This document shows positions 7,641 to 15,686 of a DNA stretch of 64,000 nt, one piece after another (position 1 is the stretch's first letter; every line of letters starts with the position of its first letter). Origin of the DNA: Shewanella schlegeliana. Lineage in GTDB: Bacteria; Pseudomonadota; Gammaproteobacteria; Enterobacterales; Shewanellaceae. The notes under the pieces were generated by a model. It was not told the origin of the DNA and did not search any database. It saw nothing but the letters and a program-made list of their open reading frames with translations. The DNA lies in NCBI RefSeq assembly GCF_016765635.1, contig NZ_JAESVD010000012.1:62001-126000 (forward strand), written 5' to 3'. The position numbers were made by a program, and so were the translations under genes.

Positions 7641-7656
7641 CGTGACTTAGTTCACC
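7641..7656 (+). promoter_or_regulatory. CRP-like site and promoter of flavoprotein copy 2
   Basis: CGTGA-CTTAGT-TCACC keeps the GTGA-N6-TCAC core. A weak -10-like TTTATC (7676-7681) is centred 30 bp downstream; transcription would begin about 7688, before ATG 7716. The arrangement is copied at 12211-12251. Confidence 0.45.
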
Positions 7657-7715
7657 TTTAGCAACTGAACTTGCGTTTATCGTTACCGCATTCCCTATTA
7701 GAGGATTACAAGAAA

Positions 7716-9227
7716 ATGCAAGGTAGAAGAAACTTTTTAAAACTCAGTGCCGGTGCTGCCGTTGGTAGTTTAGCGGCAACCTTACCCGGTACAGTACAAG
7801 CTAAAAGCTGTGGCGAGATTAATTGGGACGAAAGCGTCGATGTGATTGTCGTTGGCTCTGGTTTTGCTGGCCTGTCAGCAGCGCTCAATGCTAAGCGCCA
7901 AAGACTGGGTTCTGTACTTGTTTTAGAAAAGATGCAGGTGATTGGTGGTAACTCGGCAATCAACGGCGGCTGGCTGGCGATCCCTAAGAACCCAATCCAG
8001 CTAGCACAAGGCGTGAACGACGACTCACCAGAAGAGTTAGTCAAAGATCAGATTATCTCTGGTCGCGGCATGCAAAACGAACCTGCGCTACGCCAAATCG
8101 CTAACCGCTCTCTAGATGCCTACGATCTTTGTATCGATACCGGCGTTAAATTCCGTGACGGTTTTAACATTCAGGTAGGCGGTCACAACAAGGCTCGCGC
8201 GATTCGTACCCAACACGGTACTGGCGGCGACATCACCACCAAACTATATGAAGCCGGCGTAAAAGAGGGCGTTGATTACCGCCTACAACACTATATCGAA
8301 GACTTCATCATGGACGGTCAGAAGATCATCGGCGTTAAGGTTCGTAAGAACTACCGCTTCCCAGATCTAAAAACGGGCACCACTATTTTTGTTAAAGCAA
8401 ACAAAGCGGTAGTACTGGCTAACGGCGGTTTTGCTCGCAACATGAAGCTACGTGAAGCAGTTGATCCATCGCTCGATCCAACGCTCGATTGCACCAACGC
8501 TATGGGCGCGACAGGCGAAGTGACCCTAACCGCAATGGCTCACGGCGCACTACCTGTACATATGAACCTAATCCAAACGGGCCACTGGGGCTCACCAGAT
8601 GAAGGTGGATTCGGTTGGTCAAACGCCTTGCTATCTATTGGCTGGCACCAAGGTGTGGCGATCAGCGTCCTAAACGGTAAGCGCTTTATGGACGAACGTG
8701 CTGACCGCAAGACCTGCTCTGAAGCGATTATGAAGAACCGTAACGCCGACGGTAGCCCAGCTTACCCAGTGGTGTTCTTCAACTACAACAACTACGCCAA
8801 TGACGACCGTGTTGTGCGCGCCCTTCGCGACAAGATGGCTTGGAAAGTTGACTCTCTCGATGAGATCGCAGCTAAGTTCGATATCCCAGCTGCTGAGCTT
8901 AAGCGCAGCATCAAAGAGTACAACAAGCACGTTAATGACCGTAAAGACCCGCTATTCAACCGCAAGATGGATACGGCAGAAGAGCTAACCGGCCCATTCG
9001 TTGTATCACGCATTTGGCCGAAAGTGCACTACTGCATGGGTGGTCTAAAAACCGATCTAGGCGCTCGTGTAATCGATGGTCGTTCTATGGAACCTATCAA
9101 GAATCTATACGCCATTGGTGAAGTGACAGGTGGCATCCACGGTGAAGCCCGTTTGAGCTCTACATCCTGCCTAGAGTGTCTAGTCATGGGTATTGTAGTG
9201 TCTGAAACCATCAAAGCCGATCTTTAA
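7716..9227 (+). CDS. Tat-exported FAD enoate reductase, ArdA-like, copy 2
   Basis: 503-residue periplasmic flavoprotein, paralogue of 3301-4803. The Tat signal RRNFLK begins at residue 4, and GSGFAG near residue 45 is the FAD Rossmann motif. The proton donor R331 (MDERADR), the VHYCMGG His and the HGEARLSS Arg of the fumarate reductase family are conserved. The loop equivalent to the C4-carboxylate site reads QTGHWGSPDEGG, different from fumarate reductase and from copy 1 (GPW), so the two copies may prefer different short-chain enoates. The C-terminal RLSSTSCLECLVMG also differs from the usual RLGG. ATG 7716 has GAGG 12 bases upstream and starts the Tat motif. A cytochrome gene follows 11 bp after the stop. 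Confidence 0.82.
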   Translation: MQGRRNFLKLSAGAAVGSLAATLPGTVQAKSCGEINWDESVDVIVVGSGFAGLSAALNAKRQRLGSVLVLEKMQVIGGNSAINGGWLAIPKNPIQLAQGVNDDSPEELVKDQIISGRGMQNEPALRQIANRSLDAYDLCIDTGVKFRDGFNIQVGGHNKARAIRTQHGTGGDITTKLYEAGVKEGVDYRLQHYIEDFIMDGQKIIGVKVRKNYRFPDLKTGTTIFVKANKAVVLANGGFARNMKLREAVDPSLDPTLDCTNAMGATGEVTLTAMAHGALPVHMNLIQTGHWGSPDEGGFGWSNALLSIGWHQGVAISVLNGKRFMDERADRKTCSEAIMKNRNADGSPAYPVVFFNYNNYANDDRVVRALRDKMAWKVDSLDEIAAKFDIPAAELKRSIKEYNKHVNDRKDPLFNRKMDTAEELTGPFVVSRIWPKVHYCMGGLKTDLGARVIDGRSMEPIKNLYAIGEVTGGIHGEARLSSTSCLECLVMGIVVSETIKADL

Positions 9228-9238
9228 GGAGCCGTCAA

Positions 9239-9607
9239 ATGAACAAGTTATTACTAAGCGCACTACTTGGACTAGCGCTATCTAGCAATGTGATGGCTGG
9301 CGAACTAGTCAAGATGAAAGGCAAGACTGAAGGCCGCATCAACCACGAGTTTATCTACCAAGATGGCTGCCAAACCTGCCACCAAGGCTCTGGTAAGAAG
9401 AATGCGACCGATGCGGCATGCGTTGAGTGTCATGGCGACATCAACAGCATCCCTGTCGATGAAAGCAAATTGGCGATCCCTGAGGCACATCCTCACAAGT
9501 CGCTGCATTACAACCAAGGCGCTAGTTGCCTAGCGTGTCATGCCGAGCACGAGAAGAAAGCACCGGTCTGTACAGAGTGCCACCGTACTTGGTTTGAAGA
9601 GATGTAA
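9239..9607 (+). CDS. Periplasmic tetraheme cytochrome c, ArdB-like, copy 2
   Basis: 122-residue secreted cytochrome with a signal peptide ending near VMAG and four haem sites (CQTCH, CVECH, CLACH, CTECH). Histidines between sites (HPHKSLHYN, HEKK) are candidate distal ligands for bis-His haems. Paralogue of 4814-5164 (both have a HPH(D/K)S-(M/L)HY segment before haem 3). AAGGAG lies just before ATG 9239, and coupling to the flavoprotein is tight, so it should be that enzyme's electron-donor subunit. Confidence 0.85.
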   Translation: MNKLLLSALLGLALSSNVMAGELVKMKGKTEGRINHEFIYQDGCQTCHQGSGKKNATDAACVECHGDINSIPVDESKLAIPEAHPHKSLHYNQGASCLACHAEHEKKAPVCTECHRTWFEEM

Positions 9608-9654
9608 TGTGACTGATTAATTTACAAATCTAAAAATAGAAATAGGGAATGATG

Positions 9655-10794
9655 ATGAAAAATACCACTAAGTTTATGTTGTCGATGGTGGCTACAGCAA
9701 TCGCACTTTCAGGCTCAGCGGCTTTTGCTGCAGAGCAAACTGAAGACGGCATCAAGCTAGGCGGCGCGGTACGTGTTAACTACGCTTACCGAGACTATGA
9801 CCAAGCCAATAAAGATAAAGGCGGTGACTTTTATTTTGATATGGCGGCAATCAAGTTTGATGGCAAGCATGGTGACTGGGGGTTATCGGCTGAATACCGC
9901 TTTACTTCGGGTACTAACTACATCAAATACGGTTACGCTTACTACGATGTAAACCCTGACTGGCAGCTACAAGTGGGTATCAACAAGGTGCCATTTGGTA
10001 ACCGAGACTTCATCTCAAACAGCTACTGGTTTGGCATTCCCTATTACTTAGGTTTTGAAGATGATCATGACACAGGTATCAAGGCCGTTTACGAAAAGAA
10101 CGGCTGGCATACTGACTTAGCCTTCTACAAAAGTGCTGAATACGGTCCATCTGAGAATAAGCGTTACTCTACCGACCTATACAGCGGAACCATAGCCGCA
10201 AGCGGTATCGAGTACTTCAACGAAGAGACTAACCAGTTCAACCTGCGCCAGACTTACACCGCGGAACACGAAGGCGGTCAAACGACTCTTGGCGGTTCGG
10301 TGCAGTATGGTCAGATCTATAACAGCAATACAGGTAACAACGGTGACCGTTACGCCGTCGCGCTGCACTTAGACAGCAGCTATAAAGGCTGGAACCTACA
10401 GTTGCAAGCGATGCAGTACGAATACGATGCCGCTGATGCTGTTGATGCTAACAAGATCGCTGTATCTGTTGTGAGCTGGCAGTATGAAATCGCCTCTAAA
10501 GGCCAATCTTATAGCGCTAACATCGCAAAGACATTCGCTACCGATTGGGGCAGCGTGAAGTGCTACAACGACTTCGGTTTGATGACACCTGATGTTGACG
10601 ATGCTAGCTATGACAACAGCATGCAAAACGTGACGGGCTGTGCGATTTCGGCAGGCCCAACTTACACCATGGTCGATTTCGTGATGGGTAAGAACATGAC
10701 CTTCTCTACCGCTAACAACGACCACGTGGGTCTACCAGAAATGGGCGACAGCTGGGATAAGCGCGTTAACATTAACTTCGGTTACTACTTCTAA
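9655..10794 (+). CDS. Outer-membrane porin-like beta-barrel of module 2
   Basis: About 380-residue secreted protein: signal peptide ending SAAFA, then alternating beta-strand segments throughout and a terminal Phe after an aromatic strand (NINFGYYF), the classic outer-membrane C-terminal signature. LGGAVRVNYAYRDYD and the WQLQVGINKVPFG strand resemble phosphate-selective-porin-like (OprO/P-like) channels. Two cysteines (KCYND, TGCAI) could form a disulfide. It follows the cytochrome by 47 bp; of three consecutive ATGs (9649, 9652, 9655) the third has the best distance to AGGGA. Likely the channel admitting the substrate of this module. Confidence 0.72.
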   Translation: MKNTTKFMLSMVATAIALSGSAAFAAEQTEDGIKLGGAVRVNYAYRDYDQANKDKGGDFYFDMAAIKFDGKHGDWGLSAEYRFTSGTNYIKYGYAYYDVNPDWQLQVGINKVPFGNRDFISNSYWFGIPYYLGFEDDHDTGIKAVYEKNGWHTDLAFYKSAEYGPSENKRYSTDLYSGTIAASGIEYFNEETNQFNLRQTYTAEHEGGQTTLGGSVQYGQIYNSNTGNNGDRYAVALHLDSSYKGWNLQLQAMQYEYDAADAVDANKIAVSVVSWQYEIASKGQSYSANIAKTFATDWGSVKCYNDFGLMTPDVDDASYDNSMQNVTGCAISAGPTYTMVDFVMGKNMTFSTANNDHVGLPEMGDSWDKRVNINFGYYF

Positions 10795-10897
10795 TAGTTG
10801 CTTACCTTTCAGCTATTAGGTTAACGCTTGCCAATGACTCTAGCACAGGATCACGCATAGGATCATTAGCAGGCCTAACAGGTTAACTCGCGTTACC

Positions 10898-10932
10898 GAC
10901 AGAAGCGAAGCTGCTCTCACTTCGCTTCTGTC
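10898..10932 (+). terminator. Strong hairpin after module 2 porin
   Basis: GACAGAAGCGAAG-N9-CTTCGCTTCTGTC: perfect 13-bp stem. A T run (TTAATTTTTTAG) follows 10 nt later, so it may be a terminator or a 3'-end stabilising hairpin about 100 bp downstream of the porin stop. Confidence 0.6.
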
Positions 10933-11011
10933 ACCCTCTGTTAATTTTTTAGATTCTCCTAACAATTGGACTAGGCCCAGTATCCCTGCTTACTGCCGCC
11001 TCGATGGATCA

Positions 11012-11047
11012 CGCCCTTTCTATACAAAATAGTATGAGGGCTTTTTT
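11012..11047 (+). terminator. Terminator before DcaP-like gene
   Basis: GCCCT(TT) ... (ATG)AGGGC followed by TTTTTTA. Together with the hairpin at 10898 it separates the first porin from the DcaP-like gene at 11071, so that gene may rely on read-through or its own weak promoter. Confidence 0.6.
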
Positions 11048-11070
11048 ACTCTTCCCTACAAGAAATAACT

Positions 11071-12144
11071 ATGAAATCGATGACTAGAGTCTCTATTTGT
11101 ATCTGTTTATTTGGCGCTGTTTCGCAGTCATCCATGGCCAGTGAATACCATTTCGGTGGGTTTCTAAAAGCCAATGCCCGCTATGTAGATGGCAACATCG
11201 CCTTTCAAGATAGCTGGACCGGCGGTGGTCGCGTCACCGATTCAGCAAAAAGAACCCAATTTAGCGCCGCCGAAAGCCGCTTCAATGTCGGGATCACTCA
11301 CGGCGATGTAATTGGCTTCGCAGAGATCGATTTCTCTGGCTCGGCTCAAGGAAATGCGGCTTTTTCTAACTCCTATAGCCCACGCTTAAGGCATGCCTAT
11401 ATCAATTATAACGATTTCACTGCAGGACAAACCTGGTCGACTATGGTCAATACCAGCGCCTTTGCGGAAACCGCAGACTTAGGTGGGCCGTTAGTTGGTC
11501 AGGCGATGGTGCGTCAGGCTTTAGTGCGTTACAGCACCGAGAATTGGCAGTTTGCGCTTGAAAACCCTTATACCTATGGCACCCAAGCGAGTAGTACGAA
11601 TGACGATAAAAAGTGGGTCGATACCAGTAATGATTATGTCCCCGACGCAGTCATCCGTTTCAATCAACAAGGCGACTGGGGCAATGTATCTGTAGCCAGC
11701 CTGCTGCGATATTTAGACCCACAAGATACAGCACAGTTTGGAGCTGGTATCTCACTCGCTGCCAAGCTAAAAACCTTTGGTAAAGACGATATTCGCCTGC
11801 AACTTCACTACGGCAACCTAGGCCGCTATGTGGGCACAGATGCGGCTAGGGATATGATCGATGGCGAGATAGAAACCACCACTTCGGCCATGTTTGCCTA
11901 TCGCCACTTCTGGAGCGAACGCACTCGCTCGAGTCTGTTCTACGGCCACACCATCACCGAAGAGGAACAGAGCAATCGCTTTCATGCAGGAGTGAATCTA
12001 TTCACCAATCTCACCCCAGCATTGGCGTTAGGTTTTGAACTCGGTCGTTACCAGATTGATGATGGAGTTAGCCCTTATGAAGATGGCACGGCACCGCAAG
12101 GCGCCTCAAATTACGCTCAGTTGAGCCTGCAATTTCACATCTAG
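11071..12144 (+). CDS. DcaP-like outer-membrane channel
   Basis: 357-residue secreted beta-barrel. Signal peptide ends near SMAS; FGGFLKANARY, PRLRHAYINYNDFTAGQTWSTM and GPLVGQAMVRQALVRY match the DcaP family of outer-membrane channels, first associated with dicarboxylate uptake in Acinetobacter. The protein ends QLSLQFHI, a beta-barrel-like terminal strand. Placed between the flavocytochrome genes and the second cupin, it is a plausible entry route for a small charged substrate such as DMSP or an organic acid; this is inferred from context only. Confidence 0.75.
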   Translation: MKSMTRVSICICLFGAVSQSSMASEYHFGGFLKANARYVDGNIAFQDSWTGGGRVTDSAKRTQFSAAESRFNVGITHGDVIGFAEIDFSGSAQGNAAFSNSYSPRLRHAYINYNDFTAGQTWSTMVNTSAFAETADLGGPLVGQAMVRQALVRYSTENWQFALENPYTYGTQASSTNDDKKWVDTSNDYVPDAVIRFNQQGDWGNVSVASLLRYLDPQDTAQFGAGISLAAKLKTFGKDDIRLQLHYGNLGRYVGTDAARDMIDGEIETTTSAMFAYRHFWSERTRSSLFYGHTITEEEQSNRFHAGVNLFTNLTPALALGFELGRYQIDDGVSPYEDGTAPQGASNYAQLSLQFHI

Positions 12145-12164
12145 ATAAAACAGCAAAAGAAAGA

Positions 12165-12190
12165 TTATTCGCGACCGAGTTCACGAATAA
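12165..12190. promoter_or_regulatory. Second copy of palindromic element P
   Basis: TTATTCG-N12-CGAATAA, the same arms and spacing as 7595-7620. Similarity with the first promoter continues for about 70 bp downstream, including a CRP-like site. It shows that the second cupin gene has its own promoter under the same control as the flavocytochrome pair. Confidence 0.6.
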
Positions 12191-12210
12191 GTTTGCTGCT
12201 TAAAATGCTG

Positions 12211-12226
12211 CGTGATCCATTTCAAC
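12211..12226 (+). promoter_or_regulatory. CRP-like site and promoter of cupin copy 2
   Basis: CGTGA-TCCATT-TCAAC, a degenerate CRP-like site at the same distance (41 bp centre to centre) from element P as in the flavoprotein copy 2 promoter. A TTTATT -10-like box (12246-12251) is 30 bp downstream, again as in the other copy. Confidence 0.4.
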
Positions 12227-12323
12227 TTTACGCAGCCCCTATCACTTTATTGTTAGCTCAAGCCCGTTAAAACGAGCACAATATCGCAGCTTTAGCTGCA
12301 TAAGCTAAAAAAACAGGAAGAGA

Positions 12324-13067
12324 ATGATGAAACTAAAAATGATGTTCGGTATCGCCGCACTAACTTCAACAGCAGCATTTGCTCAGGGCCCACAGTGCGA
12401 GCACGCTCAACTGCCATACCAGCAGATGACGCCAGTCCCATACGACAGCACGCCATATTCACCACAAGACACTATGCCAGAGCAGTGTAGCAACCCAGAA
12501 GTTGAAGCCTATATCGCAGCATGGGAAGCGGGTGAGATTGACTTCACAACCATCCAAGCAAACGACAGCATCGCTAAAGATCAACGCTTCTGTAAGACCC
12601 TTGATGATGACGGTAACGTACTAGAAGTTAAAGACTGTGACCGTAACAAGTCTCCTGTTGGTTACATTTGGAAAGAGCTTTCAGATAGCCCAGTGGTTAT
12701 CGGGATCACCGACGGTGGTAAATCTGACCACGCACCACACTTCCATGGTCAGCCAGAGTGTTACTACGTAGTAAACGGTGAAGGCCAAACCCTTGCCGAT
12801 AACCAGTTCAAGAAGCTAGGCACAGGCCAGTACTTCTACATTCCTGGCGCGACTATCCACAACACACCTATCATGTCTGACAAAGGCTTAGGTGTGATGT
12901 ACTGGTACCCGAACAACGCGCATTTCAACGGCTTCAAGTACTACTGGCGCAAAGACGTTAAGAACCTACGCGTAGCAGAAGAAGCATTTGACCGTGTTGA
13001 TGAGATCCGTAAGCGTGACCTAAACTTAGGCCCATACGGCACTAACGAAGCTATCTTCAAGAAATAA
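12324..13067 (+). CDS. Secreted cupin, DMSP-lyase-like, copy 2
   Basis: 247-residue secreted cupin (signal ends AAFAQ), paralogue of the protein at 5222-5959. The metal-site pattern H139-x-H141-x3-E145-x-Y147 ... H179 has exactly the spacing of copy 1 and of DddQ-type DMSP lyases. Outside the cupin core the two are quite different: this copy has a longer acidic linker with three extra cysteines (PEQCSN, RFCKTL, VKDCDR). AGGAAGAG precedes the doublet ATGATG. It may cleave DMSP or a related sulfonium or ester to the enoate reduced by module 2; the substrate is inference from context. Confidence 0.72.
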   Translation: MMKLKMMFGIAALTSTAAFAQGPQCEHAQLPYQQMTPVPYDSTPYSPQDTMPEQCSNPEVEAYIAAWEAGEIDFTTIQANDSIAKDQRFCKTLDDDGNVLEVKDCDRNKSPVGYIWKELSDSPVVIGITDGGKSDHAPHFHGQPECYYVVNGEGQTLADNQFKKLGTGQYFYIPGATIHNTPIMSDKGLGVMYWYPNNAHFNGFKYYWRKDVKNLRVAEEAFDRVDEIRKRDLNLGPYGTNEAIFKK

Positions 13068-13102
13068 GTCCTAAGCTTAATAAACAAGTAAATTCGTTAA
13101 CT

Positions 13103-13135
13103 AAAAAAGGGCTCATATGAGCCCTTTTTGTTTTT
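13103..13135. terminator. Bidirectional terminator after cupin copy 2
   Basis: AAAAAAGGGCTCAT / ATGAGCCCTTTTT: 12-bp stem with A and T runs, between convergent genes ending at 13067 (+) and 13150 (-). Confidence 0.85.
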
Positions 13136-13149
13136 CTTTCACTTTTATT

Positions 13150-14388
13150 TTAAAACGCTTCGTTGACGTTAAAGTAGAAGCCGCTGTCACCATCGCCCCA
13201 CGCCATATCGAGCCTTAGATTCACTCGGGGTTTAACCTCGAATCGATAGCCTATGCCGCCATTAGGCAGAATTTTATTGCCATCAAACTCACTAATATCA
13301 TCGGCAATCACGCCTGCGCCGCCCCAGAACACCATGCCGTGACGCCCTGGCAGATTTAAGCGATACTCAATCTGACTCATCAACATCTGCTTATCGCGAT
13401 AACGCCCTGATGTATAGCCTCGAAGTAGATCGCCCCCTCCGGCTTTAGAAAGCTGATCCCATGGCACCTCACCACTAGTGAAACGCCCTCGCACCTGCCA
13501 GGCTAAGATATCTTCGCCACGCCCAGTCTGCATATACTCGCTGTATAGCGCGTTATAAACATCGAAGTCGGTTTTACTGCCCAAGCATTGGCGATAGAAG
13601 GTCGCATCTATCTCTAAGATCCGCCCTGACTGCGGGTTTAATACATTGTCTCGACTGTCGTGATTGAGCAGCAGATTCACACCGACGCTACGAGAGCTTT
13701 CATCGAGTATGCCGGTATCGACATCCGAGTCTAACAAGTTAATTTTGCTGGCATCGGCGTAGCTAAAATCGAAACCGCCCCCCACGAAGCTAGTCGGGCT
13801 CATCCGCTGCAGCAGCATAGGGTTAACCGAGATGATACGCTGGTTAAACTCGACTCGGTTACCCTCTTGATGATTAGTATCGTAACCCACCCCATAGAAG
13901 ACATCGGGAGCATCATAGACTTCGGCGTTCAGGTAAAAACGCTGCCGATCTTGATTGATAAAGGTCTTATTGGCCACCGCCACGCCCAAGGCACCATTGG
14001 TCGAGGCGAGGCCATTAATGACTAAGGATGATAACTGACTGACCTTGTCATCGGGGTCGTATTGGTACAAGCCCACCGCCGAGATCCCAACGCCAAGATC
14101 CATCTCTGGGTTGTAGAAGGGCCCCGGCAAATAGCTAAAATCGATCAGCTTATCGGGATCAAATTCACCATCAGCGCCTAAGGTTTGCAAGAAATCCTCA
14201 AGCCAGCCTTGAGATTCCTTTTCATCTTGCACTTCATCCGCCACCTGCGCGACTTCAGCCGCCTTATCGACATCAATGTCTTGCTCTACAGCCTCTTTCG
14301 CCAATGCAGGCGTAGAGATACAAGTCAGTACAAGCGCACATCGAGTAAACCAAGAACTCAGAACCGTTTTGCTCGATCTAGCTGTCAT
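13150..14388 (-). CDS. Outer-membrane beta-barrel, Omp85/D15-like without POTRA
   Basis: 412-residue secreted protein: signal peptide to about residue 30 (STPALA), an acidic alpha-helical linker (KEAVEQDIDVDKAAEV), then a C-terminal barrel resembling the Omp85 surface-antigen domain (LNHDSRDNVLNPQSGRILEIDATFY, GGGDLLRGYTSGRYRDK). The RGY motif corresponds to the conserved (V/I)RG(F/Y) of Omp85 loop 6. No POTRA repeats are visible, so it resembles short patatin-/lipase-associated barrels rather than BamA. Last gene of a four-gene operon; its start overlaps the previous stop by 1 bp (TAATG). Confidence 0.75.
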   Translation of the reverse strand: MTARSSKTVLSSWFTRCALVLTCISTPALAKEAVEQDIDVDKAAEVAQVADEVQDEKESQGWLEDFLQTLGADGEFDPDKLIDFSYLPGPFYNPEMDLGVGISAVGLYQYDPDDKVSQLSSLVINGLASTNGALGVAVANKTFINQDRQRFYLNAEVYDAPDVFYGVGYDTNHQEGNRVEFNQRIISVNPMLLQRMSPTSFVGGGFDFSYADASKINLLDSDVDTGILDESSRSVGVNLLLNHDSRDNVLNPQSGRILEIDATFYRQCLGSKTDFDVYNALYSEYMQTGRGEDILAWQVRGRFTSGEVPWDQLSKAGGGDLLRGYTSGRYRDKQMLMSQIEYRLNLPGRHGMVFWGGAGVIADDISEFDGNKILPNGGIGYRFEVKPRVNLRLDMAWGDGDSGFYFNVNEAF

Positions 14389-15686
14389 TACTTCTCCTGT
14401 GCTGTCACGGGGTCGTTTACATCATCTCGCTGCTGGTGCTGTCGCAGCTCAACCTCATCTTGCGCCTGGTTGTATTGGCTAATTTGATAGAAATCGGCCT
14501 GAGTGAAACCGTCCTGCCACAAATCTGCGGGAATATGTTTGAAGCTATCTCTGAATTTGTCGCTAACAATCAGCCTCTGCTTCGCAATAGCATCGATATC
14601 GATCCCATGAGTAACGTTACTCAAAGAGAGATGATGCGCCTGCTGTGGCGACTCAAATATCTCCTCCACCTCACTCCACTTACTATGGGACTGAGCCATA
14701 GCTTTAGGCACTAAATAAGGCGACTGCTGATCGCCTAACTTATAGTGGCGTTTGAGTAACATAAACTTGCTCGGCAAGGGCTGCTGCGAGTCCCACCAGT
14801 GACCATCAATCACATCAAAAAGTGCGTTAGTCTGCTTAATTGAAACCGGCTGTAACCAGTTAAGCGTGGCCGATAACCATTGGGTCATATGCTGGTTATA
14901 CAGCTCTTTATTCATCGCCAAGTTATTGTTAATTAGCGCCAAGGCGATTTTAGCCCCCAGCATGTTGGAGTAGAGATCTTCGGGCGAATAGGCTGACACG
15001 GTTTCTGACCATGGCGCCCAGCTGCGATAGCCATGCCACTGGGCAATTTCATGGGCTTCGGCCATAAAGTAGGCCAGCCTTACCGAAATCGCAGCGGCGA
15101 CCTCCCAGCGCTGCCTTGCGGTTAAGCTTGATATATCAAACTCACCGAGCTCTATGGTTCTCGGACCAATCTCATCTGGGAGCTTAATGGTTTGTAGCTC
15201 ACCAAGCTTTGGGTAGATACGGTAAAACAGTGCAATGGCATTGTCGGCCGTGTCGCGCACATGGGCCAGATCGATAAAGCCCCCTTGTAGGGTATACATC
15301 TGGCCGTTATTTTCGGTACCGCGACTGCCATTTGGCGCATCTTTTTGATAGCTAAAGGTGCCCGCCTCATAGGCATGAGGCCCCACGCTATCGACGGCTA
15401 AGGTGTTGGCATAGCGGAAAAAAGGCACTGGAACGGGTCCTATCGTCACCTTTTGAGCGTTACCAAAGGCGCAGCAAGGGCGCACCGCCTTAGGGATTTG
15501 CACTAATGGCAGCTCTTGCAGCTCTATCGCGTGCAAAAGGTTGATATCGGGTTCGTTGTCGAGGGCCGCGCCAATAGCAACATCACTGGGCAAGGCTCGC
15601 ACCTGCCAATCGCTGCTACCACAGCCGCTCAGTACAAAAATGGCCATAGCCCCCACGGCGCCATGGCTAAATATTCGGCTCATCAT
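14388..15686 (-). CDS. Lipoprotein, probably DUF4056 family
   Basis: 432-residue predicted lipoprotein: MMSRIFSHGAVGAMAIFVLSGC has a lipobox (VLSGC). The mature part contains VRPCCAFG near residue 67 and a central MAEAHEIAQWHGYRSWAPWSE that includes a HE-x-x-x-x-H-like arrangement; I recognise this as the DUF4056 type, with moderate certainty. Function unknown; the HEIAQWHG stretch could bind metal. It overlaps the upstream hydrolase gene by 4 bp (ATGA) and the downstream barrel gene by 1 bp, so the products are translationally coupled. Confidence 0.65.
   Translation of the reverse strand: MMSRIFSHGAVGAMAIFVLSGCGSSDWQVRALPSDVAIGAALDNEPDINLLHAIELQELPLVQIPKAVRPCCAFGNAQKVTIGPVPVPFFRYANTLAVDSVGPHAYEAGTFSYQKDAPNGSRGTENNGQMYTLQGGFIDLAHVRDTADNAIALFYRIYPKLGELQTIKLPDEIGPRTIELGEFDISSLTARQRWEVAAAISVRLAYFMAEAHEIAQWHGYRSWAPWSETVSAYSPEDLYSNMLGAKIALALINNNLAMNKELYNQHMTQWLSATLNWLQPVSIKQTNALFDVIDGHWWDSQQPLPSKFMLLKRHYKLGDQQSPYLVPKAMAQSHSKWSEVEEIFESPQQAHHLSLSNVTHGIDIDAIAKQRLIVSDKFRDSFKHIPADLWQDGFTQADFYQISQYNQAQDEVELRQHQQRDDVNDPVTAQEK

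Noticed and set aside
3301..9227. Classical fumarate reductase (FccA) or urocanate reductase
   Set aside because: No fused haem domain, and the C4-carboxylate residues of FccA are not present; urocanate reductase also has a different, larger architecture with an extra FMN-binding domain.
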